A DNA stretch of 64,000 nt from Alkalibacterium iburiense (GCF_039521845.1 NZ_BAAACW010000020.1:5975-69974), one strand, 5' to 3'. Shown: positions 27,503 to 37,947, counted from the first letter of the stretch. Numbers and translations are program-made. The notes: generated by a model not told the origin, from the sequence alone.

Positions 27503-29431
27503 ATGGAAAGACGTCTTGAAATAATATTGAAAGAATTTATGCGTTCGACTAGTTCAGTGACGAGTCAGTATTTAAGTCAAGTATTAGAAGTGTCTTCACG
27601 AACAATCCGAGACGATATAAAAGAACTGAATCAGGCACTAAGTGACTACGGGACTCATATAAAGTCTACTCGAGGGATAGGCTATCATTTGGTCGTGGAA
27701 GATGATGAAGCCTTCAGACAATTCCTTAACAGTCAAAGCAAAAGCCAATTGCCTAATTCTTCAGACGAGCGGATTCAATACATCCTGAATACTCTTCTTT
27801 TGGCTGATGATTATATTAAATTAGATGATTTAGCTGATGAGATTCATGTCAGTAAATCGACTCTCCAAATGGATTTAAAAGCCATTCGGGCTATTTTGAA
27901 CAATTATTCTCTTACATTAAATAGTCTACCTAATTATGGGCTGAAAATTGAAGGCGAAGAATTGAACCGGCGTTTTGCTATATCCGAATATAGCTTTAAT
28001 CGTTCAGATAAGGGACCGGACTTAGTATGGCTGGATCAACTGGCTAAAATTGTCCATTCAGATAGAGAAACCCTTATGACTATCTGGCAGTTACTCATCC
28101 GTCAGTTAGGTGAAAACACGGTCACACTCTCTGACATAGCCATGAACAATCTGTTTGTTCATATTGCTATAGCTTATAAACGTATTAATAAAGGGCATCA
28201 TATTGATTTGATTCCACAGGATCTAAAAGAGATTGAAAGGCAGAGTGAATACACGGTCGCCTTATCTATTATTAAAGAAATTGAAAAAGCTTGGGATGTT
28301 CATTTTCCGGCTAATGAAATAGCTTATATCACTATTCATTTAATGGGGACTAGAATGGTGAATAAAGCCAATCTTTCCGAAGATGATGTAGATGACATTA
28401 TGGATAAACAAGTGCGAAAAATGGCATTGAAAATGCTTGATTCCATTGATGAGGAACTGAACTTAGGTATAAAGGAAGATAAAGAGCTTCTAATAGGTCT
28501 GTGTCTCCATTTAAAACCCGCCATGAATCGCTTTAAATATGGAATGAACATTAGAAACCCGATGCTGGAAGACATTAAAAGTAATTATCCTCTTGCTTTT
28601 GAGGCGGCTTTAATTGCTTCTCTTGTTTTAGATAGCGAATTAAATATCTCAATTGATGAAAACGAGGTGGCGTATCTCGCTCTGCATATTGGGGCAGCGA
28701 TTGTTCGTAAAAAAGCCGACAATACCCCTAAACGGTGCTATATTGTCTGTGCCTCTGGAGTCGGGAGTGCTCAACTTATTCGTTACCGTATTGAGTCTGA
28801 GTTTCGCACTCAAATTCAGGTCGTTGGGATGAGTGAATACTATAAAATTCAATCCATTCCTTTCGACTCCATTGATTTTATAATAAGTTCTGTTCCGGTA
28901 TCAGAAACTCTACCCGTACCTGTTATTGAAGTAGGGGCTATTTTAGGAGACAGCGATCTAATGAAAATAGAAAAACATGTCCAGTCCTCTCAAAATAAAA
29001 TTAGAGACTATATTCCTCAAGAGAACACTTATTTAAATCAAGCCTTTACGACTAAAGAAGAAGTCATTGAGTTTTTATCTGATCAGGCTCAGAAAAAAGA
29101 TGACTTACCTGAAAATTATGTTGACTTGGTGTATGAAAGAGAGGCTATTGCTCCCACGTCATATGGGAATTTAGTGGCCATTCCTCACCCGATTAGACCT
29201 TTAGCCAGTCGCACGTATTTGACCATATGTACGTTGAAAAAACCAATAAACTGGGAAGACAGGAAAGTACAGTTTGTGTGCTTGTTGAATGTTGAGAAGA
29301 ATAGCCAAGACAACCTGCAGGATATGTATGATATGCTAGGCCGTATCGTCAATGACCCTGACCTCATTCAACAGCTTATCCAGGCTCAGGATTATCAATC
29401 TTTTCTATCAACCATTTTAAAAAATAGTTAG
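27503..29431 (+). CDS. PRD-containing transcriptional activator (LicR/BglG-MtlR type)
   Basis: A 642-residue multidomain regulator: an N-terminal HTH (RLEIILKEFM, then VSSRTIRDDIKELN), a second HTH-like segment (IHVSKSTLQMDLKAI), two PRD domains with conserved His residues (NLFVHIAIAYKRI and IAYITIHLMGTRM; then LIGLCLHLKPAMNR and EVAYLALHIGAAI), an EIIB-like domain (RCYIVCASGVGSAQLIRYRI) and a C-terminal EIIA-like domain with SYGNLVAIPHPI. Such proteins are controlled by PTS phosphorylation and activate their own sugar operon. The ATG at 27503 has AAGGAGGT 7 nt upstream; the GTG at 27497 is too close. It lies behind the terminator of the PTS operon, so it has separate expression or depends on readthrough. 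Confidence 0.9.
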   Translation: MERRLEIILKEFMRSTSSVTSQYLSQVLEVSSRTIRDDIKELNQALSDYGTHIKSTRGIGYHLVVEDDEAFRQFLNSQSKSQLPNSSDERIQYILNTLLLADDYIKLDDLADEIHVSKSTLQMDLKAIRAILNNYSLTLNSLPNYGLKIEGEELNRRFAISEYSFNRSDKGPDLVWLDQLAKIVHSDRETLMTIWQLLIRQLGENTVTLSDIAMNNLFVHIAIAYKRINKGHHIDLIPQDLKEIERQSEYTVALSIIKEIEKAWDVHFPANEIAYITIHLMGTRMVNKANLSEDDVDDIMDKQVRKMALKMLDSIDEELNLGIKEDKELLIGLCLHLKPAMNRFKYGMNIRNPMLEDIKSNYPLAFEAALIASLVLDSELNISIDENEVAYLALHIGAAIVRKKADNTPKRCYIVCASGVGSAQLIRYRIESEFRTQIQVVGMSEYYKIQSIPFDSIDFIISSVPVSETLPVPVIEVGAILGDSDLMKIEKHVQSSQNKIRDYIPQENTYLNQAFTTKEEVIEFLSDQAQKKDDLPENYVDLVYEREAIAPTSYGNLVAIPHPIRPLASRTYLTICTLKKPINWEDRKVQFVCLLNVEKNSQDNLQDMYDMLGRIVNDPDLIQQLIQAQDYQSFLSTILKNS

Positions 29432-29443
29432 TCCGTATAAAGA

Positions 29444-29475
29444 AGCTATCTCAGATTTTAGAGATAGCTCTTTTT
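29444..29475 (+). terminator. Terminator after the PRD regulator
   Basis: A perfect 9-bp stem, AGCTATCTC / GAGATAGCT, followed by CTTTTTT. Confidence 0.9.
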
Positions 29476-29583
29476 TATGTGTGCTTTCTTGAAATTGCTG
29501 GCTGCAGAGCTGATAGATTGTTTATTTTTACTGTGAAATCAAGTATACTTAGAAAGGTATAGTCTTTAAAGGAGGGAAGTTGA

Positions 29584-30288
29584 ATGACAAAGAAGATTAT
29601 CAATCATATTGAGAAAGAATTCGGTGTGACATTTCGACATGTTGAAACGTTGACTGAAGCCTTTACTCATTCATCCTATGCGAATGATCATCGGGATAAA
29701 GCGATTAAGAATTTAGAGCGTTTAGAATTTTTAGGAGACGCGGTTATTGAGTTAACTGTGTCAGAATACTTATACAAGAAATTTCCGAACCATCCTGAAG
29801 GCCAGCTGACTCGTATGCGTGCGTCTATCGTAAGACAGGAGAGTCTGGCTTCCTTGGCAAAAGAGCACCGTCTACATGAATTTGTGCGCTTAGGCAAAGG
29901 GGAGGAGCAGATGAACGGGAGAAGCCGAACATCGCTTCTATGTGATTTGTTTGAAGCCTTCGTCGGTGCTGTCTTTGTAGACCAAGGAATGGACACGGTC
30001 GTAGACATTCTTCAAAAGGTATTGTTTCCTAAAATTGATTCTGGTGCTTTCTCGCATGGGATGGATTATAAGACCGCTTTACAAGAACTGCTTCAGAAAA
30101 ATGGAGTTGTAACGATTCAGTATAAAATCGTAGATAAACGAGGCCCTGACCACGAAAGAGAATTTGTAGTGGAAGTGTATGTTGAAGGGGATTCTTTTGG
30201 ACGCGGAGTGGGTCGATCTAAAAAAAGAGCCGAACAAGCAGCCGCTAAGCAAGCACTAGATATGCTTGAAGAAGCGAATGAATCGTAG
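29584..30288 (+). CDS. rnc: Ribonuclease III
   Basis: A 234-residue RNase III with the catalytic signature LERLEFLGDAVIEL near residue 40, a second acidic cluster LLCDLFEAFVGAVFVDQG, and a C-terminal double-stranded-RNA-binding domain (about 160-230) ending SKKRAEQAAAKQAL. It processes rRNA precursors. In type II-A CRISPR it also cuts the crRNA:tracrRNA duplex, so this gene would serve the locus at 3.6-15 kb. AAAGGAGGG precedes the ATG. It is the first gene of the rnc-smc-ftsY block. Confidence 0.97.
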   Translation: MTKKIINHIEKEFGVTFRHVETLTEAFTHSSYANDHRDKAIKNLERLEFLGDAVIELTVSEYLYKKFPNHPEGQLTRMRASIVRQESLASLAKEHRLHEFVRLGKGEEQMNGRSRTSLLCDLFEAFVGAVFVDQGMDTVVDILQKVLFPKIDSGAFSHGMDYKTALQELLQKNGVVTIQYKIVDKRGPDHEREFVVEVYVEGDSFGRGVGRSKKRAEQAAAKQALDMLEEANES

Positions 30289-30333
30289 TATTCATACAAA
30301 TGGGAAGGATACTATGAAGGAGAGAACAATAGA

Positions 30334-33300
30334 GTGCAATTAAAACGATTAGAAATCAAGGGCTTTAAGTCCTTTGCAGATAAAACGGTCCTGGACTTTA
30401 CAGGAGGCATAACAGCAGTTGTCGGACCGAACGGAAGTGGAAAATCCAACATCATTGAAGCCATTCGCTGGGTTATGGGTGAACAGTCTGCCCGAACTTT
30501 ACGCGGAGGGCGGATGCATGATGTGATTTTTGCCGGTTCAGATTCTCGCAAACCTATAAACATTGCAGAAGTCACTCTCGTTTTAGACAACGAGGATGAC
30601 TTTCTTCCTATTGACTTTGAAGAAGTGAGCGTGACTCGTCGGATTAACCGCAATGGAGACAGTGATTATTTCATTAATCGAGAAAGCTGTCGTCTAAAAG
30701 ACATTGTGGATTTATTCATGGACTCGGGATTAGGAAAAGAATCCTTCTCCATTATCTCTCAAGGTCAAGTCGAAGCGATTTTCAATAGTAAAGCAGAGGA
30801 CAGACGTGCTATATTTGAAGAAGCCGCCGGTGTTTTAAAATATAAAAAACAAAAAGAAAAAGCGGAAAGAAAGTTATTTGAAACACAAGATAACTTAGAC
30901 CGGGTTCAGGATATTTTATTTGAATTGAAAGGCCAGGTCGAACCCCTTAAAGAACAGAAAGACAAAGCCGAGTCATATGTGAATCAGAAAGAAGAACTCA
31001 CTGATTTAGATATTGCTTTGTCTGTGATGAAAATTGATGAGTATGTAGCTGAACAAAAAGAAAGCAAAGATAAAATTGAGCACTTAACCCAGCAAGCAAC
31101 TCATTTGACTGAACAAATGGAAGAACAAGCAGCGTTAATCAAAGAGAAAAAGGGCTTATTGCAGGACTTGAAAGCCAGACGCGATTTGCTTCAGGAAAAA
31201 ACGATCGAATCGGTTCAACTCATTGAACGTACCGAAGCCCGTCTGCGTTTAGTTGAAGAAAAAGAGCGCCATAAAGATGCATTCTTATCTGAAAAACAAG
31301 CCAGCATTCAAAAAGAAATGAGCTTGCTAGAATCCCTTCAAACGGAGTTAAAAGAAACCAGTGCCGAACATGCGTCGCATTTAGAAGCCATTAAAGCCTA
31401 CAAGCTGGATCACAAACGGTTAGAAGACCAGTTACATCGGTTGATGGGGAATAAAGAAGAAGCGATGGAAGCTTTGCGTTCCGACTATATTGAGGCGATG
31501 CAAAGCAAAACGTCTTTCCGTAATGAAGAAACGTATTTAGAAAGACAATTGCAACAAGCCACCGTGTCTTCTGACAAACACAAGCAATCAATGGATGCTA
31601 TTACTGAAAAAATGGCTACTACTCAAGCTTTACTAACAGACAAAGAGGCACAGTTAGCTGAACGCTCGAAAGAAATCGACGACTTGCTTCGCTCGTATGC
31701 TGAAACGAAAGAAATTTTAGACCAGATTCAGGAGTCTTTCAGTCAGAAAACGCAGCGTCTTCAGCAGTTAACGAATCAGCTGCACCGTGCCCAAGCGAAA
31801 CAAGCCAGCTTGATTGAGATGCAGGAAAACTATGCCGGTTACTTTGCGGGTGTGAAAGCTGTGATGAAAGCGAAACACCATTTGAGTGGGATTGTCGGGA
31901 CAGTCGCTGATCAGATTGATGTGCCTACTGACTATACCGAAGCAATAGATATTGTGTTAGGTTCAGCCAGTCAGTTTGTTATCGTTGAGGATGAAAAAGC
32001 AGGTAGAGAAGCCATCCAGCACTTGAAACAGAAAAAAGCCGGACGTGCGACTTTCTTACCTTTAACAACGATTAAAAAACGCTATTTGTCTGCCACATAT
32101 AAAAGCAGTGCCCAGACAGTGGACGGCTATATCGGAGTAGCCAGCGAACTGATTCAATTTGACGAGAAAGTGGCTCCGGTTATTGAAAACCTTCTAGGGA
32201 ATACCATTGTGGCTAAAGATTTACAGTCCGCAAACACAATCGCCCGATCAGTTCAATTTAATGTCCGTGTCGTCAGTTTAGATGGAGACGTCATGAATGC
32301 TGGAGGATCGATGACAGGTGGTGGAGGCAAACGCTCTTCCAATGCTCATCTCTTCTCTCAGAAAAAAGAAGAAAAAGCCTTACGCATTGAAATTGATGAA
32401 TTGGAAAAAACGATTCAGTTGCGCGAAAAGGATATAGAAGAAGACCGTGAGTCGGTTTCTCGATTGACAAAAGACTTAGAAAAGAAAAGACAGTTGGGTG
32501 AAGACAAACGCTTAGAAGAGAAGCAGCTTGAAAATGAGGTCAGTCAGCTAAAAGAAACGGCAACGCGTTTAGAGCGTGAGAAAAAAGGCTTGCTTTATGA
32601 ACAAGATGAGTCGACTGCCGACGTCAGTGCTTTAATTGACCAGTTAAAAACAATCCGATTGAACCTGAAAGAAGCCGAAGACACCGTTGAACGTATTCAT
32701 ACAGAAATGACCCATTTGTCTAGCGAAAAAGAAGACAGAGAAACACAAAAAGAACGCATAGAATCTGAGAGACAAGCGATTCTCGATAAGTGGAACGATG
32801 AAAGAGAAGCTCTTGCTTCCATCCGGACAAGAAAAGAGAGTTTGGAAAATCAGATTCACCAGACACAAGAAACGATTCGTGCGCTACAGACGGACCGGGA
32901 AGAATTTGAAAAAGGGGAAGCTTTAGAGTCGAAAGAAGAATTGGAAGCGACTCTTCACACACTTAAAGACACGTTAGCGTCTTTAAAAGAAGAAGAAAGA
33001 GAACTGAGAGACGAGCAAGGTCAGCTAGAAGAAACCGTGGCCCAGCTGGAAGAGAAAAATGAAACAGCTGCTGGCAAACGGACTTATCTACTGGATGAGA
33101 AGAACGCCTTGGATATTCAGTATTCTCGTCATGATGTGTCGATTGACCACTTACTGGAGTATCTATCAGAAGAGTATGCCATCAGTTATGAGGAAGCGAA
33201 ACTCAATCAACCCGCTGAAATCAATAGAGAAGAGACACAAAAACGCGTCAAACTATTGAAAAAAGGCATAGAAGAATTAGGACCTGTGAACCTTTCTTCT

Positions 33301-33921
33301 ATTGAAGAGTACGAACGCGTGTCTGAACGCTATGAGTTCTTATCCACTCAGCAACATGATTTGCTTGAAGCGAAAGAGCAACTCTACGATACAATGGATC
33401 AGATGGATCAGGAAGTGAAGAAACGCTTCTTTGAAACCTTCAGTCAAGTCAAAGAGCAATTTGCGATTGTCTTTCCACGTATGTTTGGTGGAGGAAAAGC
33501 GGAACTGCGCTTAACCGATCCGAATGACTTGCTGCATTCAGGTATAGAAATCATTGCTCAGCCCCCTGGAAAGAGATTGCAGTCACTGAGTCTGCTTTCA
33601 GGAGGAGAACGGGCATTAACGGCTTTATCTTTACTGTTTGCCATTATAGAAGTCCGTCCGATTCCGTTTTGTATTTTAGACGAAGCAGAAGCGGCACTAG
33701 ATGAAGCCAACGTCACGCGCTTCGGACGGTACCTGCATGAATTTGCCACAGATACTCAGTTTATTGTCATCACCCACCGAAAAGGAACCATGGAAGAAGC
33801 GGATTCCTTATACGGTGTCACGATGAAAGAAAAAGGGGTATCGAAATTAGTCTCTGTTCATTTAAAAGAGATTGAAGAACAACTAGAAGAGAACTCAGAT
33901 GGAGGAAATTATGTCAATTAA
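30334..33921 (+). CDS. smc: Chromosome segregation ATPase SMC
   Basis: A 1,195-residue SMC: Walker A VGPNGSGKSNI near residue 33, a long coiled coil, a hinge region with NAGGSMTGGGGK at about 650-660, the returning coiled coil, then the ABC signature LSLLSGGERALTAL and Walker B PFCILDEAEAALDEANV. It is the core of condensin. The start is GTG (30334) after AAGGAGA. It lies between rnc and an HAD gene, as in many Lactobacillales. Its end overlaps the HAD gene by 11 nt. Confidence 0.97.
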   Translation: MQLKRLEIKGFKSFADKTVLDFTGGITAVVGPNGSGKSNIIEAIRWVMGEQSARTLRGGRMHDVIFAGSDSRKPINIAEVTLVLDNEDDFLPIDFEEVSVTRRINRNGDSDYFINRESCRLKDIVDLFMDSGLGKESFSIISQGQVEAIFNSKAEDRRAIFEEAAGVLKYKKQKEKAERKLFETQDNLDRVQDILFELKGQVEPLKEQKDKAESYVNQKEELTDLDIALSVMKIDEYVAEQKESKDKIEHLTQQATHLTEQMEEQAALIKEKKGLLQDLKARRDLLQEKTIESVQLIERTEARLRLVEEKERHKDAFLSEKQASIQKEMSLLESLQTELKETSAEHASHLEAIKAYKLDHKRLEDQLHRLMGNKEEAMEALRSDYIEAMQSKTSFRNEETYLERQLQQATVSSDKHKQSMDAITEKMATTQALLTDKEAQLAERSKEIDDLLRSYAETKEILDQIQESFSQKTQRLQQLTNQLHRAQAKQASLIEMQENYAGYFAGVKAVMKAKHHLSGIVGTVADQIDVPTDYTEAIDIVLGSASQFVIVEDEKAGREAIQHLKQKKAGRATFLPLTTIKKRYLSATYKSSAQTVDGYIGVASELIQFDEKVAPVIENLLGNTIVAKDLQSANTIARSVQFNVRVVSLDGDVMNAGGSMTGGGGKRSSNAHLFSQKKEEKALRIEIDELEKTIQLREKDIEEDRESVSRLTKDLEKKRQLGEDKRLEEKQLENEVSQLKETATRLEREKKGLLYEQDESTADVSALIDQLKTIRLNLKEAEDTVERIHTEMTHLSSEKEDRETQKERIESERQAILDKWNDEREALASIRTRKESLENQIHQTQETIRALQTDREEFEKGEALESKEELEATLHTLKDTLASLKEEERELRDEQGQLEETVAQLEEKNETAAGKRTYLLDEKNALDIQYSRHDVSIDHLLEYLSEEYAISYEEAKLNQPAEINREETQKRVKLLKKGIEELGPVNLSSIEEYERVSERYEFLSTQQHDLLEAKEQLYDTMDQMDQEVKKRFFETFSQVKEQFAIVFPRMFGGGKAELRLTDPNDLLHSGIEIIAQPPGKRLQSLSLLSGGERALTALSLLFAIIEVRPIPFCILDEAEAALDEANVTRFGRYLHEFATDTQFIVITHRKGTMEEADSLYGVTMKEKGVSKLVSVHLKEIEEQLEENSDGGNYVN

Positions 33922-34723
33922 GCTGGTCGCCATTGATTTAGATGGCACATTACTCAACAGTCACAATCAAGTATCCACTGAAAATAAAGAAGCGATTCAA
34001 AAAGCAAAAGATCAGGGCGTCAAAGTGGTCTTAGTTACCGGACGCCCTTTAAAAGGGATGCTCCACATTTTAGAGGAGTGTAACTTGCTGGAAGAAGGTG
34101 ATATCGGTTTGACCTATAACGGCGGATTGGTTCAGTGGACTCACTCGGGTGAAACCTTAAGGCAGATTGCCTTACCGAAAGAGGATGTTCTGGATGTCTA
34201 TGCTTTGAGTGAAAAATTAGAACTCCCGTGTAACTTCATCGATTTGGATACGGTCTATGAACCGCGTTACCCATCTGGGAAGAAGTCTTTGTACCCAAGT
34301 GTTATGAAGGCTTTACCTGCCAAACCGATTGACTTGGATGACTTACCTGAAGAATTCCCGATTAACAAAATCGTCATGAGCTGGCACGCTGAAGAATTAG
34401 ACCAGAAAATTCCTCTTATCCCTGACATTTATCATGAGCGCTACACGATTTTTAAATCGCGTCGTAATTTGCTTGAAGTACTGCCTAAATCAGTGGATAA
34501 AGGGAAAGGCCTTCATTTATTAAGTGAAGTCTTAGGTATTCCTGTTTCTGACATGATGGCCATTGGCGATCAGGAAAATGATTTAGCCATGGTCCAAGAA
34601 GCGGGCATGGGTGTGGCGATGGGAAATGCCACTCAACTAGTGAAAGATGCCGCTCAAGTGATCACGAAAACTAATGATGAACATGGCGTTGCTTATGCTA
34701 TAGAACAATATGTGTTAAACTAG
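33911..34723 (+). CDS. Cof-type HAD phosphatase
   Basis: A 270-residue HAD hydrolase of subclass IIB: motif I IDLDGTLL, motif II VLVTGRP, Lys at DKGKGLHLL and motif IV GDQENDLAMVQEAG. Such Cof/YkrA-type enzymes dephosphorylate sugar phosphates or FMN/PLP. The ATG at 33911 follows GGAGGA (33901-33906) inside the end of smc; the upstream ATG at 33899 overlaps that ribosome binding site, so it is not used here. Confidence 0.9.
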   Translation: MSIKLVAIDLDGTLLNSHNQVSTENKEAIQKAKDQGVKVVLVTGRPLKGMLHILEECNLLEEGDIGLTYNGGLVQWTHSGETLRQIALPKEDVLDVYALSEKLELPCNFIDLDTVYEPRYPSGKKSLYPSVMKALPAKPIDLDDLPEEFPINKIVMSWHAEELDQKIPLIPDIYHERYTIFKSRRNLLEVLPKSVDKGKGLHLLSEVLGIPVSDMMAIGDQENDLAMVQEAGMGVAMGNATQLVKDAAQVITKTNDEHGVAYAIEQYVLN

Positions 34724-34778
34724 TGAGAAGGTAGGACTGTTCTACTACATTAAATAATAGAGAAAGAGTGAAGCCGAT

Positions 34779-35834
34779 ATGGGATTGTTTGATAAAATAA
34801 AATCCGCTTTTACAGGCGGAGTTAATGAACCTGAATCTCAGGTAGATGAAACATCAACGGCTAAAAACACGTCACTGGAACCTGAAGACACGAAAAAAGA
34901 GACCGAGCAATATGAAAAAGGTCTGAAAAAATCACGTGTGTCTTTTACCAGACGTTTAAATGAGTTATTAGCTAACTTTCGTTATGAAGACGAAGAGTTC
35001 TTTGAAGAATTAGAAGACTTGCTTATTGAGTCAGACGTCGGTTTTGAAGCGACTATGGAAATTGCGGATAAACTGAGGTACGAATCAAAAGTTGAAAATG
35101 TCCGCAGTATGGCTGATGCCGAACGCGTCATCGTTGAAACGATGGTCGATATGTACGGGGAGACGAATCCGGATCACCATTATTTCAATGAAAACCCAGA
35201 TGGCTTAACGGTCGTTTTGTTCGTTGGCGTAAATGGGGTTGGAAAGACAACGACTATTGCTAAAATGGCCCATCAGTATATTGACCAAGGTAAGAAAGTC
35301 GTTATGGCTGCCGGAGACACATTCCGTGCCGGAGCTATTGAACAGCTTCATGTATGGGGAGAGCGAGTCGGCGCAGAAGTGATTTCAACTAAGCAAGGCG
35401 GAGACCCTGCTGCAGTCGTTTATGACAGTATTAAAACGGCTCAAGAGTCTCACGCGGATGTTTTGCTTATTGATACAGCCGGTCGTTTACAGAATAAGAA
35501 AAACTTGATGAACGAGTTGCAGAAGATGAGACGTGTGATTACGCGAGAGATTCCGGATGCGCCGCATGAAACGCTATTGGTTTTAGATGCGACTACAGGA
35601 CAGAATGCGTTGAGTCAGGCCAAGATTTTTAAAGAAACAACGGACGTAACAGGCATTGTGTTAACGAAAATGGACGGTACCGCTAAAGGTGGGATTGTCC
35701 TGGCCATCGGAAAAGAACTGGGTATTCCGGTTAAATTCGTTGGTTTAGGTGAAACGATGGATGACTTGCATCCGTTTGATACAGAGAAATTTGCTTATGG
35801 TTTATTTAAAGAGTTAATTGAACAAACAGTATAA
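34779..35834 (+). CDS. ftsY: Signal recognition particle receptor FtsY
   Basis: A 351-residue protein with an acidic N-terminal A domain (about 15-55), the N-domain helices, and the G domain with G1 GVNGVGKTTTIAKMA, DTFRAGAIEQL, G3 DTAGR and G4 TKMDGTAKGG. It docks the SRP-ribosome complex at the membrane. It sits upstream of ylxM and ffh, its SRP partner genes. Confidence 0.97.
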   Translation: MGLFDKIKSAFTGGVNEPESQVDETSTAKNTSLEPEDTKKETEQYEKGLKKSRVSFTRRLNELLANFRYEDEEFFEELEDLLIESDVGFEATMEIADKLRYESKVENVRSMADAERVIVETMVDMYGETNPDHHYFNENPDGLTVVLFVGVNGVGKTTTIAKMAHQYIDQGKKVVMAAGDTFRAGAIEQLHVWGERVGAEVISTKQGGDPAAVVYDSIKTAQESHADVLLIDTAGRLQNKKNLMNELQKMRRVITREIPDAPHETLLVLDATTGQNALSQAKIFKETTDVTGIVLTKMDGTAKGGIVLAIGKELGIPVKFVGLGETMDDLHPFDTEKFAYGLFKELIEQTV

Positions 35835-35852
35835 TAAAGGTGGATGAAGTGA

Positions 35853-36200
35853 ATGGTTCTTGAAAAAACATTACGTATGAACAGCTTATTTTCTTTTTAT
35901 CGTCCACTCTTAACGGATAAGCAGCAAGAGTATATGCAATTATATTATGGAGATGACTATTCTCTCGGTGAAATTGCGGACGCTTTTTCAGTGAGCCGTC
36001 AAGCGGTTTATGATAATATCAAGCGATCTGAAGTGATTTTACTTGATTATGAAGAAAAGTTACATCTCGTAGAAGATTTTAAGAAAAAACAAGAAGCTGT
36101 GAAGGCCTTGAGCCAATATGCTTCAAAACACTATAAAGAGGATAGCCGTTTACTCGAGTTGATTGAAGCGGTCAATCTGGATTCATTAAGAGAGGAATGA
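35853..36200 (+). CDS. ylxM: YlxM, SRP-associated HTH protein
   Basis: A 115-residue helical protein with the YlxM signature: LTDKQQEYMQLYYGDDYSLGEIA and the HTH FSVSRQAVYDNIKR. It is encoded between ftsY and ffh and is thought to tune SRP GTPase activity. AAAGGTGGA precedes the ATG. Confidence 0.93.
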   Translation: MVLEKTLRMNSLFSFYRPLLTDKQQEYMQLYYGDDYSLGEIADAFSVSRQAVYDNIKRSEVILLDYEEKLHLVEDFKKKQEAVKALSQYASKHYKEDSRLLELIEAVNLDSLREE

Positions 36201-36207
36201 GTAGGGT

Positions 36208-37638
36208 ATGGCCTTTGAAGGATTAACAGGTCGATTACAAGATGCCTTTTCGGGTCTGCGCAAAAAAGGGAAGGTGTCCGAATCTGACGTACAAGAAGTG
36301 ATGCGTGAGGTTCGTCTGGCATTATTAGAAGCAGACGTAAACTATAAAGTGGTGCGTAATTTTGTTAAAACGGTTCGCGAAAAAGCACTGGGAGAAGAAG
36401 TGCTTGGCAGCTTGAACGGTGGCCAGCAAGTCGTTAAAATCGTTAATGATGAATTAACGGAATTAATGGGTGGCGAGCAGGAAAAAATTGTCTTTGCTGA
36501 ACCGGGTCAAGGTCCGACAGTCTATATGATGACAGGGCTTCAAGGGGCAGGTAAAACTACCACTGCCGGTAAGTTAGCCAATTACTTACGTAAGCAAGAG
36601 AAGAAAAAACCTTTGATGGTAGCGGCGGATATTTACCGTCCGGCTGCGATTGATCAGCTTCAAAACCTCGGAGAACAGTTGGATATTCCTGTATTCAGTA
36701 TGGGAGACCAAGTGAGCCCGGTTGAGATTGCTGAAAAAGGAATTCAACAAGCCATTGATGATAACAGAGACGTTGTTATCATTGATACAGCCGGTCGTTT
36801 GCACATCGATGAAGACTTAATGAATGAGTTGGAAGATGTTAAAGCGGCAGTTAATCCGCACGAGATTTTCTTAGTCGTGGATGCGATGACAGGTCAAGAC
36901 GCGGTTAACGTAGCCGATTCCTTTAACGAAAGACTGGAAATCAGCAGTGTCATCTTAACTAAATTAGATGGAGACACACGTGGGGGTGCCGCACTCTCTA
37001 TTCGTTCGGTTACGAATAAGCCGATTAAATTTACCGGTACCGGTGAAAAACTGGATGCGATAGAGCCATTCTATCCTGACCGTATGGCTAACCGTATTTT
37101 GGGTATGGGAGATATTCTTACTTTAATCGAACGTGCCCAGCAGGAAGTCGATGAAGACCGTGCAGCCGAGATGGCAGAAAAGATGCGCGAAAACAGATAC
37201 GACTTCAATGACTTCATTGAACAGATGGATCAAATGCAAAACATGGGACCGATGGAAGATTTAATTAAAATGATTCCTGGGATGAACCAAGTACCTGGTA
37301 TTGCGGACTTTGAAATGGATCCGAAAGACATTGCTCATATGAAAGCTATCGTCTTATCCATGACTCCAGAAGAACGTGAAAATCCAGAAATTTTATCTCA
37401 AAAACGCAGACGCCGTATTGCAAAAGGGTCAGCGAGAGATATTGCCGAAGTCAACCGTTTAATTAAACAGTTCAAACAGTCTAGAGACATGATGAGTAAA
37501 ATGTCCAAAGGAAATATGGGCGGTATGGAACAAATGCTTGGCGGCGGAGTCAAAGGGAAGTTAGGCAAGATGGCTATGAGCGGCATGGCTAAACGCAATA
37601 AGAGAAAGAAAAAGAAGAAAATCAGACGCAAAAAATAA
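36208..37638 (+). CDS. ffh: Signal recognition particle protein Ffh
   Basis: A 476-residue SRP54: N domain, then G domain with GLQGAGKTTTAGKLA, DTAGRLHID and TKLDGDTRGG, then a methionine-rich M domain (from about 300) that binds SRP RNA and signal peptides, ending in a basic KRKKKKKIRRKK tail. It starts 7 nt after ylxM. Confidence 0.97.
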   Translation: MAFEGLTGRLQDAFSGLRKKGKVSESDVQEVMREVRLALLEADVNYKVVRNFVKTVREKALGEEVLGSLNGGQQVVKIVNDELTELMGGEQEKIVFAEPGQGPTVYMMTGLQGAGKTTTAGKLANYLRKQEKKKPLMVAADIYRPAAIDQLQNLGEQLDIPVFSMGDQVSPVEIAEKGIQQAIDDNRDVVIIDTAGRLHIDEDLMNELEDVKAAVNPHEIFLVVDAMTGQDAVNVADSFNERLEISSVILTKLDGDTRGGAALSIRSVTNKPIKFTGTGEKLDAIEPFYPDRMANRILGMGDILTLIERAQQEVDEDRAAEMAEKMRENRYDFNDFIEQMDQMQNMGPMEDLIKMIPGMNQVPGIADFEMDPKDIAHMKAIVLSMTPEERENPEILSQKRRRRIAKGSARDIAEVNRLIKQFKQSRDMMSKMSKGNMGGMEQMLGGGVKGKLGKMAMSGMAKRNKRKKKKKIRRKK

Positions 37639-37650
37639 TAAGTCGGAAAG

Positions 37651-37683
37651 TAGGCGAAGTTAAATGCTTCGTCTATTTTTTTG
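37651..37683 (+). terminator. Terminator after ffh
   Basis: The arms TAGGCGAAG and CTTCGTCTA (one G-U pair), followed by a T-run. Confidence 0.85.
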
Positions 37684-37726
37684 AGTAAAATAGTATGAAT
37701 AATGACACTTGAAGGTCATAATTCTA

Positions 37727-37850
37727 GAGTAAGTATCATTACTTGACGTTTGAGTGAGACTTAGTCAAAAAATTGAAGGAGTAACTGTCATTAATCGACG
37801 TTTGAATGACACTTAATCAATAAAATTAGAGAGTAACTGTCATTAATCGA
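37727..37850. repeat. Imperfect 52-bp tandem repeats in the ffh downstream region
   Basis: Units starting GAGTAA at 37727, 37779 and 37831 are spaced exactly 52 bp. Shared blocks are GTAA(G/C)T(A/G)TCATTA and GACGTTTGA(G/A)TGA(G/C)ACTTA. The third unit is cut after about 20 bp, and a more diverged copy seems to lie upstream (about 37700). There is no ORF here. The units look like a chromosomal intergenic repeat family; a related 51-bp pair lies at 45370-45447. Confidence 0.7.
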
Positions 37851-37947
37851 GTTAATATAGTGATTTTATTTAAGTCATTAGTCTATTGTGTCGTTTACCT
37901 AACTCTGATAAACTTCAATTAAACAGTTTCATGAAGGAGGAGAAACG

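Noticed and set aside
30312..30653. Minus-strand ORF across the smc start, and other long antisense frames in housekeeping genes
   Set aside because: These are shadow frames of conserved genes with no ribosome binding site or homology that I recognise.
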